Shown: positions 6,610-13,804 of the stretch, in pieces
How positions within the stretch are numbered: the first letter of the stretch is position 1
Layout: each line of letters starts with the position of its first letter
Source of the DNA: Tidjanibacter sp.
GTDB taxonomy: Bacteria; Bacteroidota; Bacteroidia; Bacteroidales; Rikenellaceae
NCBI GenBank assembly: GCA_017630115.1
Contig: JAGBVY010000072.1
Coordinates: 1-16,063, forward strand
Direction: 5' to 3'
DNA: 16,063 nt
Made by a program: the position numbers and the translations under genes
Notes under the pieces: model-generated
Seen by the model: the letters and a program-made list of their open reading frames with translations, nothing else
Databases searched by the model: none
What the model was told of the DNA's origin: nothing

Positions 6610-8007
6610 TTATTTAATCTCACCCAGAGCCTTATACAACGCACCACTCTCAACCCTCATCCTCACCGAGTCGGCAGCGGTAAGCACTACCACCGGTCGG
6701 GTGGAGGGGTAGAGGTCGTAGTTGTTGAGTTTCTCGTTCTCGGCCACATCGCCCACAAGCTCGGCCAGCACCTTATCCTTCACCTGCTCAAATTGTTTTT
6801 TGTTGGCCTCCTTGATGGGTTCAACGGGGTTGGAGGGTATCTTCAATGGGTCGATAGCCTTGCCATTCTTATAGACACGGAAGTCGAGGTGGGGGCCTGT
6901 GGATGCGCCCGTATTACCCACATAGCAGATAGTCTGACCTTGCGACACGCGCGTACCCACATTGATGCCCTTAGCATAGCTTTTTAGGTGGAGGTAAGAG
7001 CTTGTGTAGCCATTGGAGTGTTTGAGTTTCAGCACATTGCCTCCGCCCTTCTTGTCCCAATACTTAGCCGTAACCGTACCATCGGCAATGGCATAGACGG
7101 GTGTGCCCGCCGGTGCGGCATAATCGACTCCGAGGTGGGGACGACGCACCTTGTATATTGGGTGAAGACGGTTGGGGTTGAATTTGGAGCTGATGCGGGT
7201 AAATTTGAGTGGCGCTTTCAGAAACTGCTTACGCATACTCTTGCCGTTCTCATCCCAGTAGCTGAGTTTGCCTCCTTGGTCAAATGGAATGGCGTAGTAC
7301 TCCTTACCGCCGTGTTTGAACACCGCTCCCCAAACCATACCAACGCCAACACTCTTGCCGTCGATATACTCCTCGTCGAAAATCACAGTGAAGGTATCGC
7401 CCTCGTGAAGAGCAAAGAAGTCGATGCTCCAACCATACATATCCTCCATCTCTATGGCCAGTGCGCCGGGGATGTTGTCGGCCACAAGGCTATTCCAAAG
7501 CGAACTCTCAATAGAGGCACTTGCTTTGCGACGCACAATGGTTTTCTCCTTCTCCTCCTTGTGCACAGCGAGGCTGTCGCCCTCGATACTCACAAAGAGC
7601 ATTTCGCGCCTATTGAACTCATAGACAAAGTGGTTGAGGTGGAGTCCGAGCGAGTCGCTTTGGGCAAAAATGGTCCACTTATCGCCCACCTTCATTTTGG
7701 CGAAGTTGTAGATTGGTTTACTCTCCTTATAGATGCGATTGATATTCGCCTGCGAGGTGTAGCCATCGAGCAGGTGGGAGAGGGTTTGTCCCCCCTCCAC
7801 TGAGCCCTGCAAGATTTCATACTTGCTCACATCGAAACCATAGAGCAGCTCCACTTGTGGTTCCTCTTGGATTGTTGCCTGAGCGTTTTTCTTGCCTCCG
7901 GTCGAGGAGCACTTGACACAACACACAACAACAATCACAAGGAGTGAAAGGATGATGGTGGGTATCTCCCACCTTACAAAGCGGCCATTGATTTTTATAC
8001 CTAACAT
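6610..8007 (-). CDS. M23-family (LytM-like) protein with membrane anchor; HxD in place of HxH
   Basis: A 465-aa protein with one N-terminal hydrophobic anchor (about 13-33) and a large periplasmic part. Residues about 60-275 resemble the substrate-cleft or regulatory N-domains of envelope M23 proteins. The peptidase domain is about 285-385, followed by an 80-residue C-terminal extension. Zinc-site residues are His291 and Asp295 (HLGVD), and His340 (SYLHL) is also present. The normal HxH motif reads H373-L-D375 (GPHLDF), so the third zinc ligand is Asp instead of His. Family knowledge says M23 enzymes cut peptidoglycan cross-links or act as activators when the site is degenerate. Whether this one is catalytic is open. 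It starts 60 bp after the dipeptidyl-peptidase III stop and is probably co-transcribed with it. Confidence 0.92.
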   Translation of the reverse strand: MLGIKINGRFVRWEIPTIILSLLVIVVVCCVKCSSTGGKKNAQATIQEEPQVELLYGFDVSKYEILQGSVEGGQTLSHLLDGYTSQANINRIYKESKPIYNFAKMKVGDKWTIFAQSDSLGLHLNHFVYEFNRREMLFVSIEGDSLAVHKEEKEKTIVRRKASASIESSLWNSLVADNIPGALAIEMEDMYGWSIDFFALHEGDTFTVIFDEEYIDGKSVGVGMVWGAVFKHGGKEYYAIPFDQGGKLSYWDENGKSMRKQFLKAPLKFTRISSKFNPNRLHPIYKVRRPHLGVDYAAPAGTPVYAIADGTVTAKYWDKKGGGNVLKLKHSNGYTSSYLHLKSYAKGINVGTRVSQGQTICYVGNTGASTGPHLDFRVYKNGKAIDPLKIPSNPVEPIKEANKKQFEQVKDKVLAELVGDVAENEKLNNYDLYPSTRPVVVLTAADSVRMRVESGALYKALGEIK

Positions 8008-8048
8008 ATCGGTTTCGATGCGAAATTTATGGTTTTCTAAATAGTTTT

Positions 8049-8067
8049 TCGACTGATTATTAGTCGA
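8049..8067 (-). other. Small hairpin between dipeptidyl-peptidase III and the M23 gene
   Basis: TCGACT (8049-8054) pairs with AGTCGA (8062-8067) across a 7-nt loop, immediately after the stop at 8068-8070. On the transcribed (minus) strand it is followed by A residues and not U, so it is unlikely to be a terminator. It may only protect mRNA ends. Confidence 0.4.
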
Positions 8068-10101
8068 TTAGTTGAGAGTGGGAAGGTTGGAGTAGTTTGC
8101 CGAGTAGTAGAGCATCTGCTCAATGTAGCTCTCGCGATACTCAATCTTCACATCCACAACTTTGCCATCCTCCTCAACGAGGGTGTAGATGGGGTTGATG
8201 AAGCCCGAGTAGGGTTTAATACCGAGCGAAGCGTAGCGTTCGAGCACCTCCTTGTGAAGCTCGGGGTCGATCTTAACGGCGTAGTTCTCAACCAAAGCCT
8301 TACCAGCCTCGAAATCGCCCTCCGACTTGATGCGCTGAACCTCATAGAGCATCTTGCCAAAGAGCTCGCGCAACTTCTCGAAGTCGTTTACAACAACATA
8401 CCTCTTGCCATCTTTCACAATCCACTCAATAACATTGTCGGCTTTGCCCTGCTCATAGCACCACTCAGCAATGAGTTTGCGGTTTTGCATATGGCTCTCA
8501 ACCACATCCTTACCAAGCTCAATGCGCGAGAACTGGGTCATCATACCGTTCATAATATACTCAGCATACTGTGCCTTAGCAACATCGAAAGAGGGAACAA
8601 GACCCAACTCAACGAGTTTGTCGTCGCCGAGGTAGTAAAGACCAAACAGGTCGGCACGAGCCTCTTCGAGGGTGGAGCTATACTTGCCAAGCTCGCCACC
8701 CTTCACGCCGGGAGCAAGCTGACCCGAACCGTGACCCAAGCACTCGTGGATGTCGGTGTGGAGGTTGTCGCCAATCGAGCCAAACTCTTTGATGCGCTCG
8801 CGGTCCTCTTTGCGGAGTACAAACTCCTCGTCGAAACCGCTACCCTTGCCACTCTCGGCATAAGCCTCGGTGATGTTGTCGATGGTCACCGACTTGGAGC
8901 CGTGCTCTTTGCGAATCCAGTCGGCATTGGGGAGGTTGATACCAATGGGGGTTGCAGGATAGGCGTCACCCGCAAGGGTCGCTGCGGTGATAACCTTAGC
9001 CGACACACCCTTCACCTCGCTCTTGCGGAAGGCGGGATTGATTGGGGCGTGGTCCTCAAACCATTGTGCGTTGTCGCTGATAAGCTCGGTGCGGCGCGAT
9101 GCTTCAAGGCTCTTGAAGTTCACAATGCTCTCCCAAGCACCCTTGCGACCAAGAGGATCGCCATAATCCTCGGTGAAACCGTTTACAAAATCGACGTGGC
9201 TGGCGGTATCCTCGGTCCAAGCAATGTTGAACTCGTCGAAAAGACGCAGGTTGCCTGTTTTGTAATACTCCACAAGTTTCAAGATGGTCGATTTCTGAGG
9301 CTCCTCAGCTACGCCGGCAGCCTTCTCCAACCAGTAGCAAATCTGCTCCAAAGCAGCCGAATACATACCGCCCACCTTGTAGGTCTGCTCGTAGATGCGG
9401 CCATTCTTCTTAACCAACTTGCTATTAAGACCATAGGAGATGGGGCGAGGATCGTTAATAGCGGCCATACCTGCATAGAAAGCCTCTGCCTCCGACTGAG
9501 TCAAGCCCTCATAGTAGTTCATCGACGAGGCTTTCAGCACATCGTCAACACCCGCCTGCACAAGCCTCGAAGGGTAGAGTGTGGCGTCGAAGATGATGGG
9601 GGTGATGGTGGCAAGCAGACCCTCCTTCGAGCCAAACGCCTCGGAGGGGAAGAGGTCGGCGTTGCTACCCTCTACCAAAGCATTGAAGTAGGCCTCGCTA
9701 AACTCGGGGGCAAACTTATCGTTGCCGTAGTGGTGGTGGATACCGTTGGCAAACCACACCTTTTTGAGATATTTCTCAAAACTCTTCCACTCGGCACACT
9801 CCTTGTCACCATTGTAGGTTGTGTAGATTGCTTCGAGGGTGCGACGGATGGCGAGGTTGTATTTGAAATTCTGGTCAAACATAATATCCCTGCCCCAGAG
9901 CGCAGCTTGGTTGAGGTAGTAAACCAACTCCTTCTGTTGGAGAGGCAGCTCCTCGAAGCCGTGAACTTTGTAGCGAAGTACTTTGACGTCGTCGAAAGAG
10001 TCGATTTGCCATTTGAAATTGTCGGCGCTATTGTCCGATGAACACGAAACAGCCATTGCCATAAGCGATGCAAAAAGTGTAATAAATGTAATCTTTTTCA
10101 T
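8068..10101 (-). CDS. Dipeptidyl-peptidase III (M49), lipoprotein form
   Basis: A zinc peptidase that removes dipeptides from the N termini of short peptides. The 677-aa length matches the Bacteroidota M49 enzymes. The signature motif is HECLGH with His452 and His457 (nt 8748 down to 8731). The second motif EEARAD supplies Glu480, the third zinc ligand. The N terminus is a lipoprotein signal: MKK, a hydrophobic stretch, then MAVSC with Cys20 as the lipidation site, so the enzyme is probably anchored in the envelope and not cytosolic as in eukaryotes. An envelope site would fit breakdown of imported or wall-derived peptides, in line with the downstream M23 gene; this is inference. A -7 box lies 32 bp upstream of the ATG. 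A 595-codon open frame on the opposite strand is a shadow. Confidence 0.96.
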   Translation of the reverse strand: MKKITFITLFASLMAMAVSCSSDNSADNFKWQIDSFDDVKVLRYKVHGFEELPLQQKELVYYLNQAALWGRDIMFDQNFKYNLAIRRTLEAIYTTYNGDKECAEWKSFEKYLKKVWFANGIHHHYGNDKFAPEFSEAYFNALVEGSNADLFPSEAFGSKEGLLATITPIIFDATLYPSRLVQAGVDDVLKASSMNYYEGLTQSEAEAFYAGMAAINDPRPISYGLNSKLVKKNGRIYEQTYKVGGMYSAALEQICYWLEKAAGVAEEPQKSTILKLVEYYKTGNLRLFDEFNIAWTEDTASHVDFVNGFTEDYGDPLGRKGAWESIVNFKSLEASRRTELISDNAQWFEDHAPINPAFRKSEVKGVSAKVITAATLAGDAYPATPIGINLPNADWIRKEHGSKSVTIDNITEAYAESGKGSGFDEEFVLRKEDRERIKEFGSIGDNLHTDIHECLGHGSGQLAPGVKGGELGKYSSTLEEARADLFGLYYLGDDKLVELGLVPSFDVAKAQYAEYIMNGMMTQFSRIELGKDVVESHMQNRKLIAEWCYEQGKADNVIEWIVKDGKRYVVVNDFEKLRELFGKMLYEVQRIKSEGDFEAGKALVENYAVKIDPELHKEVLERYASLGIKPYSGFINPIYTLVEEDGKVVDVKIEYRESYIEQMLYYSANYSNLPTLN

Positions 10102-10132
10102 TTGGTTAAATTTTGGGTTTGTCTATTTGGGG

Positions 10133-10140
10133 CAAATATA
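10133..10140 (-). promoter_or_regulatory. -7 promoter box for dipeptidyl-peptidase III
   Basis: On the minus strand this reads TATATTTG, an exact TAnnTTTG Bacteroidota -7 element, 32 bp upstream of the ATG at 10101. No convincing TTTG at -33 is seen at the usual spacing. Confidence 0.6.
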
Positions 10141-10220
10141 CAAATTTGTTTTGGAATTTCTATATGAAATATAGAAGAGCTTGACGTTTTTAGGCGCAAA
10201 GTGGTGGCTGCGAGGGGGTG

Positions 10221-10246
10221 AAGTGGTGGCGAAAAACCACTTTTTT
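10221..10246 (+). terminator. Terminator-like hairpin in the divergent region
   Basis: AAGTGGT (10221-10227), an 8-nt loop, ACCACTT (10236-10242), then TTTT. It is oriented for plus-strand transcripts although no plus-strand gene lies upstream. The 10-mer AAGTGGTGGC occurs at 10199-10208 and again at 10221-10230. Confidence 0.4.
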
Positions 10247-10290
10247 GGCAAAAAATTTGGTTGAAGGGTGCAACCATACGAAAAAAAGTG

Positions 10291-10298
10291 TAATTTTG
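10291..10298 (+). promoter_or_regulatory. -7 promoter box for the 10.3-10.6 kb leader or RNA
   Basis: TAATTTTG matches TAnnTTTG on the plus strand. Transcription would begin near 10305, giving about 300 nt of leader before the MqnA-like ORF. No -33 TTTG was found at the normal spacing. Confidence 0.45.
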
Positions 10299-10379
10299 TA
10301 GGCTGGAAAGGGTGTTGAAGGCATTGTATTTCAACTTCTCAATCGCTAAGGATGCGTAATTCGGGAGGCTCGGAACAGA

Positions 10380-10535
10380 GTATTGCACGAATCAACGTGC
10401 CACAATCTGCACAGCAATGTGCAAACGCGCAAGGGTACACGCTTAGTAATGTTCTTATGGCGTGTGAAGCGGACAGTGGGAGGTCCCTCGGGGATAGCAA
10501 AATCCTCTGCTGTTGTCAGCCGGATTCCTGATAAA
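10380..10535 (+). ncRNA. Possible structured RNA or leader
   Basis: Consecutive hairpins are visible. TGCACA-GCAA-TGTGCA (10408-10423) is a perfect stem closed by a GNRA-type tetraloop. ACACGC (10437-10442) pairs with GCGTGT (10460-10465). GGGGAT (10490-10495) pairs with ATCCTC (10502-10507) with one G-U. CCGGATT..AACCCGG forms a fourth just downstream. It does not match riboswitch, tmRNA, RNase P or SRP signatures that I know. It could be a 5' leader or an independent RNA. Confidence 0.3.
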
Positions 10536-10611
10536 CCCGGATTGGTGATTGAGATTTCGCCCCCGACCACAAACAAACACATTGTTGAACTAATGGCAAA
10601 AATGGAAATGG

Positions 10612-11148
10612 ATGATGTCCCTGTCAGTAAAAATTGCAGCCCCGGCGACACTCAGCGCCGTGCCATTGGTCTATGGCTTGCGCTCGGCTAACGGCATATC
10701 GGCCGAAGTCGTCTTTCTGAATCAAAACGAAATTGTGCGCGCTCTTTGCGAGGGTAAGGTCGATGTGGCCCTACTTTCAGCAGAGGCAGCTTGTGGTGTG
10801 CCCAACATCAAGGTGGTGACCGACTTCTGTGTGTCCGCTGCCGACAAGGGTGGCTCTATGAGTCTTGCCGAGGAGTGGGGTGTGAGTCCCGACGCGCCGG
10901 TCTATGGTTTGTTTGTGGCCCGCGAAGGCATATCGCTCGACGTGCTCGACGAAGTTGAGAAGGCTCTCACTCTGGGCGTTGAGCGCATCTACGAATCGCT
11001 TATGTCACAGGCGGAGTGCCCCAAAATCGAGGACTACACCTACCTCACCACAACTGTTGACTATCTATTTGACGCTAAAAAACATACGGCATTGGAGGCC
11101 TTCTGGAAAAAGCTCAAAAAAGCTACCTCCCACGCCAACCCGGGCTGA
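10612..11148 (+). CDS. Short MqnA-like protein lacking the central lobe (truncated paralogue or remnant)
   Basis: 178 aa. Residues about 6-76 (KIAAPATLSAVPLVYGL .. EGKVDVALLSAEAA .. KVVTDFCVSA) resemble the first lobe of chorismate dehydratase MqnA, the first enzyme of futalosine menaquinone synthesis. Residues about 84-170 (SLAEEW .. PVYGLFVARE .. YLTTTVDYLFD .. AFWKKL) resemble the C-terminal part that folds back on that lobe. Full-length MqnA is about 240-280 aa, and the intervening section of roughly 80-100 residues is missing. The join is in frame near residues 76-83. The family's Ser-Tyr-Leu-Asn-Thr start motif is also altered (A-T-L-S-A). It could be a decayed mqnA or a repurposed single-lobe binding protein; catalytic activity is doubtful. 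Start: tandem ATGs at 10612 and 10615 with an in-frame stop at 10591-10593. corA follows 108 bp on. Confidence 0.6.
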   Translation: MMSLSVKIAAPATLSAVPLVYGLRSANGISAEVVFLNQNEIVRALCEGKVDVALLSAEAACGVPNIKVVTDFCVSAADKGGSMSLAEEWGVSPDAPVYGLFVAREGISLDVLDEVEKALTLGVERIYESLMSQAECPKIEDYTYLTTTVDYLFDAKKHTALEAFWKKLKKATSHANPG

Positions 11149-11167
11149 CTGAAATAAGGAGCCGCAG

Positions 11168-11238
11168 GAGTGCAGGCACTCACTGACGGCCGTCCATTCG
11201 GACAATTTAAGGAAAACACGTTCACCTCGAAATCCGAA
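11168..11238 (+). other. Nested palindromes in the corA leader
   Basis: GAGTGC-AG-GCACTC (11168-11181), the perfect 10-bp palindrome GACGGCCGTC (11185-11194), overlapping GTCC-ATTC-GGAC (11192-11203), and TTCGGA (11198-11203) pairing with TCCGAA (11233-11238). No U tract follows, so simple termination is unlikely. It may be a processed or regulatory leader. Confidence 0.35.
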
Positions 11239-11256
11239 CAGCAAACAGCCTAGACA

Positions 11257-12201
11257 ATGATTACAATTTACCTGAAACAATACAACAAAATAGTGCGCGA
11301 AGCCGACATCAAACTCTTTGATGAACTCGGCTACGACGATATTTTGTGGATTGACCTGCTTTCGCCCACCATTCAAGAGCGCAAAGCTGTTGAGAATTTT
11401 ATGGAACTCAACCTTCTGACCCGTCAGCAGATTGAAGAGATTGAGTCCACTTCGAAGTACTCCGAGACGGAGAACGCAATCTTCTCGAACACCAACTTCT
11501 TTGTCCCCCAGTCCGACGGCTACACCGTTGAGCCTGTGTCGTTTATTGTGAGCGAGGGTGTGCTTATCACCACCCGCAACGCCGAGTTCCGCACCTTCAA
11601 TGAGGCGGCCAAGCGATTGCAGATGAATGCCCGCGCCTATAACACCGGCTACCACCTGCTTATCTCCATTTTGGAGGTGAGAATCGACGCCGACGCCGAC
11701 TTGGTGGAGAATGTTGCAAAGCAGATTGCCGCACTGAGCAAAGAGATTTCGGTAGATGGAGAGGTTGATAAGCGCGACATCACTCGCATCAACAGCTTGC
11801 AGGAGTTGACGATGTTGATTCGCGAGAACATCTTTGACCGCCAGCGTATCCTCTCGGGCATACAGCGTAGTGAGCGCTTCCCGAACGATATCTACCCACG
11901 CTTGCAACTGATGATGCGCGACGTAAACTCGCTTATCTCGCACGCCGATTTTAGCTTTGAGCGACTCGACTACCTCCAAGATACTGCACTGGGTCTGATT
12001 ACTATTGAGCAAAACAACTCGTCGAAGATTTTGGCTCTCGCATCGGTGGTCTTCCTGCCCGCAACTTTGGTAGCAAGTATCTATGGTATGAACTTCAAGC
12101 GAATGCCCTTCCTTGACTGGGACTACGGATGGGTCATTGCAATGGTTTTGATTGTCGCTTTGGTAGCCGGAACGTACCTTATTTTTAAGCGCATAAAGTA
12201 G
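11257..12201 (+). CDS. corA: CorA-family magnesium/cobalt transporter
   Basis: CorA pentamers carry Mg2+ (also Co2+ or Ni2+) through the inner membrane. The 314-aa length is typical. The N-terminal cytoplasmic alpha/beta domain (about 1-150) is followed by the long stalk helix and two C-terminal membrane segments (about 256-276 and 289-310). The selectivity motif Gly277-Met278-Asn279 (YGMNF) sits at the end of TM1, as expected. The C terminus is the usual Lys/Arg-rich tail (FKRIK). The ATG at 11257 has only a weak upstream ribosome site, which is common in Bacteroidota. A strong bidirectional terminator follows. The 108-bp leader contains several palindromes (11168-11238). Confidence 0.96.
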   Translation: MITIYLKQYNKIVREADIKLFDELGYDDILWIDLLSPTIQERKAVENFMELNLLTRQQIEEIESTSKYSETENAIFSNTNFFVPQSDGYTVEPVSFIVSEGVLITTRNAEFRTFNEAAKRLQMNARAYNTGYHLLISILEVRIDADADLVENVAKQIAALSKEISVDGEVDKRDITRINSLQELTMLIRENIFDRQRILSGIQRSERFPNDIYPRLQLMMRDVNSLISHADFSFERLDYLQDTALGLITIEQNNSSKILALASVVFLPATLVASIYGMNFKRMPFLDWDYGWVIAMVLIVALVAGTYLIFKRIK

Positions 12202-12221
12202 TCAAAACGCTGAAAATAGAA

Positions 12222-12254
12222 AAATGGCCTAAGATGTTGTTTCTTAGGCCATTT
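12222..12254. terminator. Bidirectional terminator between corA and the beta-barrel gene
   Basis: AAATGGCCTAAGA (12222-12234) pairs perfectly with TCTTAGGCCATTT (12242-12254) over a 7-nt loop. It is flanked by CTTTATTT on the plus side and, on the minus side, by TTTTCTATTTTC, so it serves both convergent genes. Confidence 0.9.
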
Positions 12255-12301
12255 CTTTATTTATGACGTACCCTGATTTTACCCTGTTTTTAGGAGAGGT
12301 T

Positions 12302-12958
12302 TTAGAAGTAAAATTTCGTTCCCACCTGGAAGACCGAATTGCGGTTGTCGGGAACGGAAATATAGTAGTAACCGTTGAGCGTATTGGATATTCCGTCGTG
12401 GGTTTGAGTAATGCCGAGTGTATAGCGAAGCTCCAAGGCGTAGCCGCCAAAACACCACTCAGCACCCAAAGAAAGACCAAAATCTACGGGATGGAAATCG
12501 GCGCTATCGAGATAGCCGCTTCCCGAAACATAGTCGTCGCCCAAGATTGAGGGGGCGCTATACTCATAGGAACCAATCAGGAAAATACCGGCTTGAACGC
12601 CTGCCTGCAAACTTACCCAGTGGCCTCCTCTTAGCTCCACACCATACTCCAACATCAGAGGAATGTTCAAGTAGTCGTAGACGTAGTCCATCGTGACACC
12701 ATCATCGTTGGGCCTACACAATGCCCCCTGCTCGGAGTGGGTCATATCGAGAGTCAAACCCCAGTGGCTATCGAAATCGTAGCCCGCAAACACACCCACA
12801 TAGAATCCTGCATTGGGCAAAGCATTGTCTATGCCAATAAGATTACTGATGGTCACGCCATCCCTTGCACCCCACTTAAAGCCCTGAGCCTTAGCGGAGT
12901 GGCTGGTGTTGCACAATGCCCCTAACAGCAACATCGCAAACAATAAAACTCTTTTCAT
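12302..12958 (-). CDS. Outer-membrane beta-barrel protein (PorT/OMP_b-brl-like)
   Basis: 218 aa with a Sec signal peptide (Met-Lys-Arg, hydrophobic core, then a probable cut after AKA near residue 24). The mature part consists of alternating aromatic/hydrophobic strands separated by short turns: GVTISNLIG, GFYVGVFAGYDF, WGLTLDMTHSEQG, LNIPLMLEYGVE, VSLQAGVQAGI, FGLSLGAEWCF, ALELRYTLGIT, and a C-terminal strand ending FYF. These features fit an 8-strand outer-membrane barrel of the kind common in Bacteroidota, with no known transport role. It has its own promoter (12984-13014), which overlaps the terminator of the neighbouring barrel gene. It converges with corA. The specific function is unknown. 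Confidence 0.9.
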   Translation of the reverse strand: MKRVLLFAMLLLGALCNTSHSAKAQGFKWGARDGVTISNLIGIDNALPNAGFYVGVFAGYDFDSHWGLTLDMTHSEQGALCRPNDDGVTMDYVYDYLNIPLMLEYGVELRGGHWVSLQAGVQAGIFLIGSYEYSAPSILGDDYVSGSGYLDSADFHPVDFGLSLGAEWCFGGYALELRYTLGITQTHDGISNTLNGYYYISVPDNRNSVFQVGTKFYF

Positions 12959-12983
12959 CGCTACTATTATTTGGTTTCACACC

Positions 12984-13014
12984 CAAAGGTATGAAAAAAC
13001 TCCGACACCACAAA
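12984..13014 (-). promoter_or_regulatory. Full Bacteroidota promoter of the 12302-12958 gene
   Basis: On the minus strand, TTTG at 13014-13011 (-33) is followed by a 19-bp spacer and TACCTTTG at 12991-12984 (-7). This fits the Bacteroidota sigma consensus at ideal spacing. The -7 box ends 25 bp before the ATG. It is the only promoter in the window where I see both boxes. Confidence 0.8.
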
Positions 13015-13032
13015 ACTCATAGGTGTCGGAGT
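12999..13032 (-). terminator. Terminator of the 13068-13748 barrel gene, overlapping a promoter
   Basis: The 11-bp perfect stem ACTCCGACACC (12999-13009) / GGTGTCGGAGT (13022-13032) has a 12-nt loop. In the minus-strand transcript it is followed by a U6 tract (12999-12994 region). The -33 box of the next gene lies in the loop. Confidence 0.85.
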
Positions 13033-13067
13033 CAAATCGGTTGTCGGTGGACAAGCCACCCTAATAA

Positions 13068-13748
13068 TTAGAACTCGTAGAATACGCCAAGCTGAATAAC
13101 GCCCTGTTTGCCCCAAGCCTCGGTGAGAACCTCACCCTTGTCGTTTTTGGTTGCGGGGAATACATTGGTAAGACCAAGGTTGTAGCGAGCATCTATACCA
13201 ATGTTGGCGGTGAGCTTATACTGCGCACCAAATACCAACGAGAAGTCGAAACCGCTATAATCGCCTGCTTCGAGAGCGTTCTCCTGAGTGTTGGTGTTGT
13301 CGCCGGTGATGGTTTTGGCGGTGGTGTTGATACCGGTAGCGAAACCAAACTGAGGACCTACATAGGCACGGATGTTGGCAAAGTGCAATTTGGCCAAGAT
13401 GGGCACATTCACATAGTTGGCAGCCCAAGCAGTCTTGGTGGTCGATTCAACACCAAGCAAAGAAGCATTTGCAGTGGTGTTTACACCCTGCATCGAGAAG
13501 TTGGCCTCAACCTGCACGCCAAGCATAGGCATCACCATATACTCTGCATAGACACCTGCGTTCAAACCGAGCCTCATAGCCTGCGAAGCGTCGGCCGAAG
13601 CGAGGTCGCCCCAATCAAGACCGTTCTCTTCCGAGACCATACCGCTGATGGAAGCAAGGTTACCACCCACTTTCACACCAAAGTTGAGCTGAGCAAAAGC
13701 ACCTGTTGCCATAACGATGGCAGCCAAGGTTACGATAAGTTTTTTCAT
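13068..13748 (-). CDS. Outer-membrane beta-barrel protein (porin-family-like)
   Basis: 226 aa from ATG13748. A longer in-frame reading to 13802 is possible, but the signal peptide begins exactly at ATG13748 (Met-Lys-Lys, hydrophobic core, ATGAFA|Q, cut near residue 20). The 13805-13812 -7 box then lies a normal 57 bp upstream. The mature protein starts LNFGVKVGGNLASISG and has paired amphipathic strands (AGVYAEYMV, LGVQVEANFSMQG, YVNVPILAKLHF, IRAYVGPQFGFATG, FDFSLVFGAQYKL, GIDARYNLGL), with a final strand ending VFYEF. This fits the outer-membrane beta-barrel family abundant in Bacteroidota. It resembles the neighbouring 12302-12958 gene in design but not closely in sequence. A strong terminator follows. 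The ligand or role is unknown. Confidence 0.92.
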   Translation of the reverse strand: MKKLIVTLAAIVMATGAFAQLNFGVKVGGNLASISGMVSEENGLDWGDLASADASQAMRLGLNAGVYAEYMVMPMLGVQVEANFSMQGVNTTANASLLGVESTTKTAWAANYVNVPILAKLHFANIRAYVGPQFGFATGINTTAKTITGDNTNTQENALEAGDYSGFDFSLVFGAQYKLTANIGIDARYNLGLTNVFPATKNDKGEVLTEAWGKQGVIQLGVFYEF

Positions 13749-13804
13749 TTGTGTTTGTTTTAATTTGTGGTTATTAGTGATTTTTGTTGCGCAAAATCGC
13801 ATAG

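Larger units (their letters stand above)
10102..10611. other. 510-bp gene-less divergent region
   Basis: The region lies between the dipeptidyl-peptidase III start (minus) and the MqnA-like start (plus). It holds the minus-strand -7 box (10133-10140), a terminator-like hairpin (10221-10246), a plus-strand -7 box (10291-10298) and a hairpin-rich stretch (about 10380-10535). One plus frame and one minus frame stay open over about 300 bp, but neither has a recognisable product, a convincing ribosome site or a family signature, so I do not call a gene. Confidence 0.6.

Noticed and set aside
6491..6712. 73-codon plus-strand frame over the palindromic element
   Set aside because: It overlaps the end of the M23 gene and is formed by the hairpin arms; likely a translation of a repeat and not a gene.
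8254..10041. 595-codon open frame on the plus strand
   Set aside because: It is antisense to dipeptidyl-peptidase III, which has intact HECLGH and EEARAD motifs and a lipoprotein signal. The antisense frame has no recognisable domain and stays open because of GC-biased codons.
10383..10691. Plus-strand frame of about 100 codons and the opposite minus frame 10346-10651
   Set aside because: Both are open over the hairpin-rich region, but I recognise no protein family and no ribosome site. The plus frame runs into the MqnA-like ORF in another frame. Kept as a possible RNA region instead.
11065..12012. 315-codon minus-strand open frame
   Set aside because: Antisense to corA and the end of the MqnA-like ORF; corA has the GMN motif and two TM segments.
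13749..13802. N-terminal extension of the porin-like gene to 13802
   Set aside because: The extra 18 residues precede a complete signal peptide that starts at ATG13748, and they fall between the -7 box and that start.
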